NCBI GenBank assembly: GCA_039817825.1
Contig: JBCBVA010000017.1
Coordinates: forward strand, 1-42,541
Direction of reading: 5' to 3'
DNA: 42,541 bases
From: PCC-7336 sp039817825
GTDB lineage: Bacteria; Cyanobacteriota; Cyanobacteriia; Thermostichales; PCC-7336
Shown here: piece by piece, positions 32,935 through 39,720 of the stretch
Layout: the number at the start of each line of letters is the position of its first letter
How positions within the stretch are numbered: the stretch's first letter is position 1
Translations under genes and position numbers: made by a program
The notes under the pieces: model-generated
The model's database searches: none
Told to the model about the DNA's origin: nothing
Seen by the model: the letters and a program-made list of their open reading frames with translations, nothing else

Positions 32935-33965
32935 AATGGGTCTCCCGAAGTGGATCGACTGGACGCTGGCGAGCTTGATGTTGAAGGGGGTGAGTCGGAC
33001 AGTTTTGAGTTGTGTAATTGTGAGTCGGATGGTTTTGAGTCAGAGGAAGTAGAGGGGGTGGGCGGTGGCGTGATGAGGCTGCTGGCTGGTATTGCCTTAG
33101 GCCCAGACACTGCCGATTCAGATGTTGTAGATCCAGATGCTACAGATCCAGAGGCAACTGACCTCGATGGTGTTGCGGACACGGACGCGATGTCGCTGTT
33201 ATGGCCTGTTGCGTCGCGCAAGCAGCGGTCAATCGGATAGTTCAGCTGGCTGATTGCCTCGGCTTCCAGGCGTTTATCGGCAATCCAGACTCGCAATTGA
33301 AAGTGCAAGCGATCGCCGCGCTGTCCCAAAAACATCACATCAGGGGCGGGGTCCGACACGATCAAGGTGGCGCTGCGGCTACAGTCCAGCAGTAGTTCCT
33401 TCACTTGGGCAGGGTCTAGGCTGGTGGGAGCTTCCACCGGCACCACAATGCGGCTGATGGAGGTACCTAAACTCCAATGATTGAGTGGATGGGAGAGCAA
33501 GAAGTGGTTGGGCACTACCACTGCTACCCCCTCCAGCGTTCGCACCAGCGTGCTACGCACAGCCAGGCGCTCTACTTGTCCCCGTATACGATCGCATTCG
33601 ATGTAATCGCTTACCCGCAGCCGTCGCTCCAGTTTGAGCACCGCGAAGGCAAGGATATCGCGCAGGACAGGCAACAGAATTAGGGCTAAGCCCAGCAACA
33701 CAATGGGGATCGTATCGGAGGCGGTGCTGGCGGTGACCACAAAACCAGAGACCACGCTGGCAATCAGTAAGCAAACAGCCAGCGCAATGAATCCTATATC
33801 GCTAGCGGTGGCAATTCGCTGTCGTTGCTCTAGCGACCGGCTGCGCAGAAAACCGGCACCCCGCAGAATACGGGTGCGAACCCACAGCGCAGTTGCTAGC
33901 AGAAAAATTAGAAGTGCGAATGTTGCCACGGCAGAAAGGGATAGTGTGAGTCTGGATAATGGCAC
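32931..33965 (-). CDS. Small-conductance mechanosensitive channel family protein (MscS-like)
   Basis: The 344-residue protein has three hydrophobic segments (about 8-30, 54-76, 84-108). The last leads into LGLALILLPVLRDILAFAVL, which corresponds to the pore helix, and then a cytoplasmic beta domain: LRVSDYIECDRIRGQVERLAVRSTLVR and VVVPNHFLLSHPLNHWS are MscS signatures. It would release solutes on osmotic downshift. The C-terminal 90 residues are an unusual Ser/Thr/Pro/Asp-rich tail encoded by 15-bp-periodic DNA. The start is the GTG at 33965; the first ATG is further in. It overlaps dinB by 4 bp and is divergent from the GNAT gene. Confidence 0.88.
   Translation of the reverse strand: MPLSRLTLSLSAVATFALLIFLLATALWVRTRILRGAGFLRSRSLEQRQRIATASDIGFIALAVCLLIASVVSGFVVTASTASDTIPIVLLGLALILLPVLRDILAFAVLKLERRLRVSDYIECDRIRGQVERLAVRSTLVRTLEGVAVVVPNHFLLSHPLNHWSLGTSISRIVVPVEAPTSLDPAQVKELLLDCSRSATLIVSDPAPDVMFLGQRGDRLHFQLRVWIADKRLEAEAISQLNYPIDRCLRDATGHNSDIASVSATPSRSVASGSVASGSTTSESAVSGPKAIPASSLITPPPTPSTSSDSKPSDSQLHNSKLSDSPPSTSSSPASSRSTSGDPL
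32990..33174. repeat. 15-bp-periodic DNA within the mscS-like 3' end
   Basis: GTGAGTCGGACAGTT (32990) recurs as GTGAGTCGGATGGTT (33020), exactly two 15-bp steps away. Units GATTCAGATGTTGTA, GATCCAGATGCTACA, GATCCAGAGGCAACT and GACCTCGATGGTGTT run from 33115 to 33174. In the minus-strand gene they encode Ser/Thr-rich five-residue repeats (VASGS-like and SDSKP-like). Confidence 0.75.
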
Positions 33966-34170
33966 CGAGTGCAGCGACTCCCGCGTGGAAAGCGTTAGCG
34001 CTAGCTGCCATTTCCGATCTAACTGCTAGTGCTACCGAGGAGCAAACGGCTTATCAGGCTCGCAATAAGCAAAATTGTGGGCAGTTGAACCGTTATACTG
34101 AGTTGACCGATGTTACAACATCGTCACAATTCAGTTTGAGTTTTATCTCAGTCCCCGGTGCGAGCTTCGC

Positions 34171-34692
34171 ATGAGTTTCTGGAAAAGCCTCTTCATTCCC
34201 ACTACCACTGACAGTGAGGCCGCGCTCGCCACAGATACTGAGACGGCGGAAACTGAGAATACACCGCGCATTGTATTGAGCAACAATCGCGAAGTTGATT
34301 TGTACGAGCTTGAAGAGTTGTGCGACTCGGTAGGGTGGGCACGGCGTCCGATTCGCAAGGTTAAAAAGGCGATCGAACATAGCTTCTTGGTCGTGACGAT
34401 GTGGCGAGAGAATGGGGCCTACCGACGTCTGATTGGATTTGCTCGTGCCACCTCCGATTGCACCTTCAATGCCACGGTGTGGGATGTGGTGCTGCATCCC
34501 GATTTCCAGAGCAAAGGTCTGGGTAAAGCCTTGATGCAGCGGGTGATTGATGATTTGCGAGCGCAGGATATTAGCAATATCACCTTGTTTGCCGATCCGG
34601 ATGTCGTGGGATTTTACGAGGGGTTAGGATTTACCCCCGACCCAGACGGTATTAAAGGGATGTTTTGGTATCCCGAAAACGAGAGGCGCTAG
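34171..34692 (+). CDS. GNAT family N-acetyltransferase (Ycf52/NSI-like)
   Basis: The 173-residue protein has the acetyl-CoA binding signature of GNAT enzymes: VWDVVLHPDFQSKGLGKALM, then YEGLGFTPDPDGIKGMFWYP. The whole sequence is of the type found in cyanobacteria, plastid genomes (Ycf52) and plant chloroplasts (NSI/SNAT), enzymes that acetylate lysines or aromatic amines. The first 30 residues are Thr/Glu-rich and variable. The gene is divergent from mscS. It is followed after 2 bp by an alpha/beta hydrolase gene, suggesting co-transcription. Confidence 0.88.
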   Translation: MSFWKSLFIPTTTDSEAALATDTETAETENTPRIVLSNNREVDLYELEELCDSVGWARRPIRKVKKAIEHSFLVVTMWRENGAYRRLIGFARATSDCTFNATVWDVVLHPDFQSKGLGKALMQRVIDDLRAQDISNITLFADPDVVGFYEGLGFTPDPDGIKGMFWYPENERR

Positions 34693-34694
34693 GC

Positions 34695-35486
34695 ATGTCC
34701 GCAGTTTCCTCCGTATCGCTCGGTGACGGCTCCAGACCTGTTAGCGAGGACTCCAAAGTTGGCTCTAGCCCCCAGAAACTAACTCCGCAGCCAACGGTCA
34801 TCCTACCGGGCTTTTTTGCAGGAGCCAAAGAGTACCGCCGTCTGCAGCAAGAGTTAGAGAGTGAGGGATATCCCGCCAGAATTGTCCCCCTCACCGTCTC
34901 CAGTTGGTTCCCCACCGTGGGGGGGCGACCAGTGACCCCGATTCTATCGGCGTTGGGCGAGACCGTACGACAGACGATACGGGAATTTGGCTGCAACACT
35001 GTCAACCTTATCGGTCATTCGGCTGGCGGATGGATTGCCCGCATTTACTTGGGTGACCAGCCCTACGGCGATCGCGTTTGGGCTGGTGCCCAGCATGTCA
35101 GTACTCTGATCGCCCTTGGCACCCCGCACTTTAGCCAAGAACGCTGGACCCGTTGGAATATTGACTTTGTCAATGACACCTACCCCGGAGCCTTTCACGA
35201 CAGCATCCGCTACGTTTGCGTAGCGGGAAAGTCTACATTTGGCGAAAAAGCGCCCTGGTGGAAACCCCAGCAATGGAATGGTGCCAAATGGTTGGCCTAC
35301 TCCAGCTACGAACTGACTGGAGGGGCGGGCAGTTGTTGGGGGGATGGCATTACCCCGATTTCGTCCGCGCATTTGGAGGGAGCGATTAATCTCATTGTGG
35401 ATGATGCCTATCACTCGCCACGGGGCGATCGCTTCTGGTACGGTTCGCCAGCGGCTCGACGCCATTGGATACAATACCTGCAGTAG
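34695..35486 (+). CDS. Alpha/beta hydrolase (lipase/esterase-like)
   Basis: The product has 263 residues from the ATG at 34695, which lies 2 bp after the GNAT stop codon; the in-frame upstream codons overlap GNAT and are not favoured. The nucleophile elbow is IGHSAGGW (Ser109), preceded by VILPGFFAG, which probably forms the oxyanion region. GDGITPISSAHL suggests the acid loop, and a late histidine (in DDAYHSPRGDR) the base. The set resembles PGAP1-like or lipase-class serine hydrolases of cyanobacteria and chloroplasts. No signal peptide is seen. The gene probably forms an operon with GNAT; the following helicase is separated by a repeat element. Confidence 0.85.
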   Translation: MSAVSSVSLGDGSRPVSEDSKVGSSPQKLTPQPTVILPGFFAGAKEYRRLQQELESEGYPARIVPLTVSSWFPTVGGRPVTPILSALGETVRQTIREFGCNTVNLIGHSAGGWIARIYLGDQPYGDRVWAGAQHVSTLIALGTPHFSQERWTRWNIDFVNDTYPGAFHDSIRYVCVAGKSTFGEKAPWWKPQQWNGAKWLAYSSYELTGGAGSCWGDGITPISSAHLEGAINLIVDDAYHSPRGDRFWYGSPAARRHWIQYLQ

Positions 35487-35572
35487 CTTGATGGCTTGTG
35501 GCGTTTTGACCGTCTGACGTTGCATCCGGTCATTACTACACGACCTCCACTTGGCCTGACGCGTGACTTCTG

Positions 35573-35655
35573 GATAGCAGTGGCCACACCACTGCGAGCA
35601 TTTCAGCTATGTTCCCTCAGACTATGCCTAGAAATTTTGGTTCTAACTGAAATGG
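35573..35655 (-). repeat. Family A dispersed element, copy A4
   Basis: It reads ATAGCAGTGG-CCACACCACTGC at the left, then ATTTCAGCTATG and TTCTAACTGAAATGG at the right. It is in the same orientation as A1 and A3. The last bases, CTGAAATGG, contain the ATG of the next gene, and the family sequence breaks off just after it. Confidence 0.85.
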
Positions 35656-37967
35656 TGATTACGACTTACACCAGCGCGAGCGAATTATTTCCGTTTGAAT
35701 TAGATGACTTTCAGACTGAGGCGATCTCCGCTCTCGACGATAACCGCTCGGTTGTTGTCTGCGCGCCGACCGGGTCAGGCAAAACTCTGGTGGGAGAATA
35801 TGCCATTTTTCGGGCCATGTCGATGGGGCGGCGGGTGTTTTACACCACTCCCCTCAAGGCGTTGTCCAATCAAAAATTTCGCGATTTTGGCGAGCAGTTT
35901 GGCGAGAAAAACGTTGGTCTGCTAACGGGCGATATCTCTGTCAATCGCGATGCTCCCGTAGTGGTGATGACTACCGAGATTTTCCGCAACATGCTCTACG
36001 GGACAGCGATCGGCGAAATCGGCGTCTCGGTCGAAGCTGTACAAACGGTGGTTCTGGACGAATGTCACTACATGAACGACCAGCAGCGGGGCACCGTCTG
36101 GGAAGAGTCGATTATTTACTGTCCTCCATCCATTCAACTGGTAGCTCTTTCTGCCACGGTGTCCAACAGCGGACAACTGACCGACTGGCTCAACTCTGTC
36201 CACGGCCCAACGACATTGGTGGATTCCGACCATCGACCGGTACCGCTAGAACTGAGCTTTGCCAATAACAAAGGATTGTTTCCCCTACTGCAAGAGAAAA
36301 ACGGTGCCTTAATTTGCAATCCTCGCCTAAAAACCAGCCGTCCTCAAAAGCTGCAGCGACGGGATCAGCGCCCCAAAGGAACCGATAATCCCACCGTCTC
36401 TGGGTACTTGCGCAGTCGTGATATGCTGCCTGCGATCTTTTTTATCTTCAGCCGCCGAGGGTGCGATAACGCTGTGAGTAGCATGGGGAACCTGGATTTA
36501 CTCACATCCGAAGCAGAGCGGCAATCGCTGGCCGAGCAAATCGATCGCTTCTGCAAAGACTCACCGGAGGCGGTGCGCCACAAACAACTGGAGCCCCTGT
36601 ATCGCGGTATTGCTGCCCACCACGCGGGTATTTTGCCTGCTTGGAAAGGCTTAGTAGAATCTCTGTTTCAGCAGGGGTTGGTGAAATTAGTGTTCGCCAC
36701 GGAAACCCTGGCTGCCGGGATCAATATGCCTGCCCGCACCACCGTCATTTCGACCTTGTCAAAACGCACCGATTCCGGTCACCGCTTGTTGACAGCCTCT
36801 GAATTCTTGCAGATGGCGGGTCGTGCCGGGCGACGAGGAAAAGACACCATCGGTTATGTTGTCACCGTTCAGACTCCGTTCGAAGGAGCCCGCGAAGCAG
36901 CCTATTTGGCCATCTCCGACCCCGACCCGCTGGTCAGCCAGTTCACCCCTACCTACGGGATGGTGCTCAACCTGTTGCAAACCCACTCGCTAGAACAAGC
37001 CAAGGAGCTGATCGAACGCAGTTTTGGCCAATATCTGATGTCGCTACAGGCATCAGCGTCTCAAGGGGATGTGGGCGTTCTGCTCGAACAGTTGGCCGAG
37101 ATTGACCGTGTCCTAGACGGGATTACCCCCGAACATCTACAAGAGTTCCACAAGTTGCAAGGGAAATTACGAGAGGAACGACGGGTTTTCAAATACCTGA
37201 AAAAACATAGCGAGATGGACGATGCTCCCGAGTTACTTGCCCAGCAAGAGCGGATCGATGCGGTGCGGGCGGAGATGAATGAGAACCCTGTGAACCGCTT
37301 TCCCAAGCCTGCTAAGTTGTTGCGCATGCATGAAAAACGGCAGCGATTGCAGCGCAAAATCGAGCGGAGGTCGAAGGAAGGTGGCCGCACGCAGCAACTG
37401 CGCTGGTTGGAATTTCTTGCCTTTGCCGATGTGCTCGCAGAATTCCAGCACCTCAAGAACTACCAATCCACCATGTTGGGAGAAATCGCGGCTGCTATTC
37501 GCGGAGACAACGAGTTGTGGCTTGCCTTGACGTTAGAGTCCGGTCGCATGGACGATTTGCCCCCCCACCAACTGGCCGGTTGCATGGCGGCATTGGTGAC
37601 CGAAAAGCCGCGATCGGGAACCTTTACCCGCTTCAAGACATCGGATGATGTTGACGATATTTTGTACGCGCTCCGGCGGGCGCGGCGACGCCTATTCAAA
37701 GTACAGCGGCAGTATGAAGTCTTTGTCCCCGTGTGGTTGGAACGCAAGCTATCGGGGTTGGTGGAGCAGTGGGCGCTTGGTATGTCGTGGGAGGAGCTGA
37801 CTGCCGGTACGAACCTCGATGAAGGGGATCTAGTACGTTTGCTGCGCCGCACGCTAGACGTACTCAGCCAATTGCCGCACGTTCCTCATATCCCTGGTGA
37901 ACTCAAAGATAATGCCCGCCGGGCCGTGACCTTAATGGATCGATTTCCTGTCAGTGATGTGATGTGA
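35652..37967 (+). CDS. Ski2-type superfamily II RNA helicase with DSHCT-like C-terminus
   Basis: The product has 771 residues from ATG 35652. The Q-like FELDDFQ is followed by Walker A APTGSGKT (38-45). Motif II is DECH (136-139), motif III LSAT near 166, and QMAGRAGRRGKD is motif VI. This is a Ski2/Mtr4-like family member, in the group of cyanobacterial helicases related to the chloroplast ISE2. The helical C-terminal third (after about residue 480) carries the DSHCT-type region, with PHQLAGCMAALV and a closing helical bundle. It probably remodels RNA or ribonucleoproteins. A longer frame open from 35496 adds 52 residues that are entirely repeat DNA; the ATG in the repeat end matches the usual family N-terminus. 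No clear ribosome-binding site precedes it. Confidence 0.93.
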   Translation: MVITTYTSASELFPFELDDFQTEAISALDDNRSVVVCAPTGSGKTLVGEYAIFRAMSMGRRVFYTTPLKALSNQKFRDFGEQFGEKNVGLLTGDISVNRDAPVVVMTTEIFRNMLYGTAIGEIGVSVEAVQTVVLDECHYMNDQQRGTVWEESIIYCPPSIQLVALSATVSNSGQLTDWLNSVHGPTTLVDSDHRPVPLELSFANNKGLFPLLQEKNGALICNPRLKTSRPQKLQRRDQRPKGTDNPTVSGYLRSRDMLPAIFFIFSRRGCDNAVSSMGNLDLLTSEAERQSLAEQIDRFCKDSPEAVRHKQLEPLYRGIAAHHAGILPAWKGLVESLFQQGLVKLVFATETLAAGINMPARTTVISTLSKRTDSGHRLLTASEFLQMAGRAGRRGKDTIGYVVTVQTPFEGAREAAYLAISDPDPLVSQFTPTYGMVLNLLQTHSLEQAKELIERSFGQYLMSLQASASQGDVGVLLEQLAEIDRVLDGITPEHLQEFHKLQGKLREERRVFKYLKKHSEMDDAPELLAQQERIDAVRAEMNENPVNRFPKPAKLLRMHEKRQRLQRKIERRSKEGGRTQQLRWLEFLAFADVLAEFQHLKNYQSTMLGEIAAAIRGDNELWLALTLESGRMDDLPPHQLAGCMAALVTEKPRSGTFTRFKTSDDVDDILYALRRARRRLFKVQRQYEVFVPVWLERKLSGLVEQWALGMSWEELTAGTNLDEGDLVRLLRRTLDVLSQLPHVPHIPGELKDNARRAVTLMDRFPVSDVM

Positions 37968-38475
37968 GTGCGATTGGGTTTTGAACGTCCGTTCTATGGA
38001 GTGCCGCCACAACACAGTGCACCATTCAGGTTTACGCAGAATCGATCTACTGAGCCTCTCGTTCTCCTTTCTCCTGTGGGAGAGAGGGGAGGGAGAAAGG
38101 GGATTGAGCTTAAGTTGTTTTTAGAATGATTACGAAATACGGTTGCAAGGCCTGTCAAGGATCGTGCCAATACAGAATTAATTCCTGACTCGCTTTATTC
38201 AATACAAACCTGCAACAATTCTGCCAACTTTTAGAGTTGATTAACGGATGTGCTAGATAGATAAAGCTCGCAGAGAATTTCGTCTCAAGACAGGTCATGT
38301 ATGGCTGTAAACAGCTCTATACTCGTGCCTGGGATCGCCCACTATCGTTAAGTTAACAGCGGAATCAAACTGCTAGCAATGATGTGAGAATCATTCTCGG
38401 ATTTCGAAGAGCATACAGCCCGAAACTTCGATCGTCTCGATAATTAAATAAACTGGTGCATTGCTACCCATTGCT
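37968..38475. other. Intergenic region upstream of the coiled-coil gene
   Basis: No gene is recognised in this 508-bp gap. It contains a REP-like segment (about 38062-38102, GTGGGAGAGAGGGGAGGGAG), a small inverted repeat GTTAA-G-TTAAC (38347-38357), the Fur-box-like site listed next, and an AT-rich patch with TAATTAAATAAA near 38441-38452. Confidence 0.45.
38381..38399 (+). promoter_or_regulatory. Fur-box-like inverted repeat
   Basis: GAGAATCATTCTC (38386-38398) matches 11 of 13 bases of the central and right part of the classical Fur consensus (GATAATGATAATCATTATC); the left portion, GATGT, is a weaker match. It lies about 80-120 bp upstream of the small genes at 38476 and 38520. Found by eye only. 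Confidence 0.35.
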
Positions 38476-38532
38476 ATGTCAAATCGCTACGATGACGAAG
38501 AACGGCAAGAGTACGCAACATGGAACTCTTAG
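38476..38532 (+). CDS. Possible 18-residue leader peptide overlapping next gene
   Basis: ATG 38476 opens an 18-codon frame (MSNRYDDEERQEYATWNS) that ends at TAG 38530-38532, thus overlapping the ATG of the following gene (38520) by 13 bases in another frame. It is rich in charged residues. It could be a leader peptide, or the displaced N-terminus of the coiled-coil protein after a frameshift. Confidence 0.3.
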   Translation: MSNRYDDEERQEYATWNS

Positions 38533-38861
38533 AAAAGCAAGTAAACGATCTGCAGCAGCAGGTCGGTCTGCTTCGAGCCGAGATTGAGCGACTGCCTGCT
38601 CAGGTAGCGTCTGAGCTGTCTGCTAAGACGTCTGTTTCTGTCAGATCGCACTCCTCCACATACGGTTACGGAACAGATGACAATTCAGTGGAGGGAATTC
38701 TCCTAGACGAAAGCCTCTCTGCAGAACGTAATGCTAGGGCGGCAGCCAATCAAGATATGCCCCCTGAAGCCCAGATACAGCGTTTGACTGCTCAACTTAC
38801 TGCTGCATACAATCGCATCGCTGCATTAGAGGAACAATTGCTGTCCCAGCGTCTGCAGTGA
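38520..38861 (+). CDS. Small coiled-coil protein, unknown function
   Basis: The 113-residue protein has an N-terminal coiled coil (MELLEKQVNDLQQQVGLLRA...) and a C-terminal one (IQRLTAQLTAAYNRIAALEE...), separated by a polar Ser/Gly/Tyr/Asn-rich linker. There is no signal peptide or membrane segment, so it is probably a cytosolic oligomer or scaffold. I do not recognise a family. The start is the ATG at 38520; an upstream short frame could supply extra N-terminal sequence if a base were lost. A Fur-like site lies upstream, and a hairpin follows downstream. Confidence 0.65.
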   Translation: MELLEKQVNDLQQQVGLLRAEIERLPAQVASELSAKTSVSVRSHSSTYGYGTDDNSVEGILLDESLSAERNARAAANQDMPPEAQIQRLTAQLTAAYNRIAALEEQLLSQRLQ

Positions 38862-38940
38862 TACCCATCAGGAGCCTCCTCCTGTTGGCGAGTACTCTGG
38901 AACTGTGGAGTGAGATTCCGCTTTTCTGCTAGTTTTCAGG

Positions 38941-38972
38941 CCGCTGAGGTGAGACTTCAGCGGAGCTTTGTT
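38941..38972 (+). terminator. Possible terminator after coiled-coil gene
   Basis: CCGCTGA and TCAGCGG form a 7-bp stem with a 9-base loop, followed by AGCTTTGTTT. The T-run is interrupted. It lies 80 bp past the stop codon. Confidence 0.45.
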
Positions 38973-39402
38973 TGGGACCTATATGCCATTGAGCGCGATT
39001 GAGGCGAGCTCGTATTGGGTATTTCCATTCATTGGGAATGCTGTGCTGGTGACCTGGAAGTCTCTATCTCTTTCAATGAAAGTTTGACATGCTTGCATCA
39101 GCTTCTGTCCCTTATTGGGAACGTTGCATAACAAATGTCAGACCCCGGTCATACTGCTGTGAATAAGAGGAAATGTTTTTCCCTAAAGTCTTGCTCGACA
39201 GAGCTCGACAGAGAGTGCTTCGCTCTTTCTGTAAAGATCAATGTGATTAACTGTTGAACCTGCGGGGCAACACTTTAGCCTCGAGTGGTTTAGAGGGCTG
39301 ATGTTGAATGATGCCCTCAACCTTTGCAGACGCTGCAGTTAACGCGAGGGGAATTGGTCAACTCCTCAAATTTAGGTTGAGAGTCCTGAGTTCGATAGCC
39401 TT

Positions 39403-39445
39403 CACCCCAAGCCCTTCTCCCACATTGCAAAAGGGGAGAAAGAGG
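39403..39445. repeat. REP-like palindromic repeat (family C)
   Basis: TCACCCCAAGCCCTTCTCCC, then ACATTGC and AAAAGGGGAGAAAG, is the best preserved copy of the REP-like motif in the window. Arms CTTCTCCC and GGGGAGAAAG pair. Confidence 0.6.
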
Positions 39446-39610
39446 CTTCGAAGCCTAAGCGGTTCGTTGCATTGCGAAGGGTTTATCCAATTTGAACAAT
39501 TCTGTCGAACTGGTGTTGAGAGACGTAGGCATGCCTCCAGTCCCGACGCGCTAAGGGAACGCTGTGAGAGATGCTTGTCTGTCGAGAGTCCTCCTCATTC
39601 ATGCAAATAC

Positions 39611-39642
39611 TGAAAACAGAGACCCCATATGGTTGGAGTCTC
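39611..39642 (-). terminator. Terminator of the acidic coiled-coil gene
   Basis: Read on the minus strand, GAGACTCC and GGGGTCTC form an 8-bp stem (one G-T pair) around AACCATAT, followed by TGTTTTC. It lies about 80 bp past the stop codon of the leftward gene. Confidence 0.6.
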
Positions 39643-39720
39643 CGTTCTGTTGGTGGATCTACCTGTCTGTCTCGTTCGGGGCTGCTTGGTGTGACCAAAC
39701 GGAAAATCAGGATAGTGGAT

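Larger units (their letters stand above)
38862..39720. other. Long convergent intergenic region
   Basis: This 859-bp gap separates two converging genes and contains no recognised gene; a 101-codon open frame at 39308-39613 crosses repeat DNA and matches nothing. It holds a direct duplication GCTCGACAGA (about 39193-39212), a hairpin with AGAGAG/CTCTTTCT arms just after it, a REP-like family C copy (about 39403-39445), and the terminators listed separately. Confidence 0.45.

Noticed and set aside
35496..35651. Longer helicase start at 35496 adding 52 residues
   Set aside because: The added residues are translated repeat element and the family N-terminus fits the ATG at 35652.
39308..39613. 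101-codon frame in the convergent gap
   Set aside because: It passes through a REP-like repeat and the terminator hairpin of the opposite gene.
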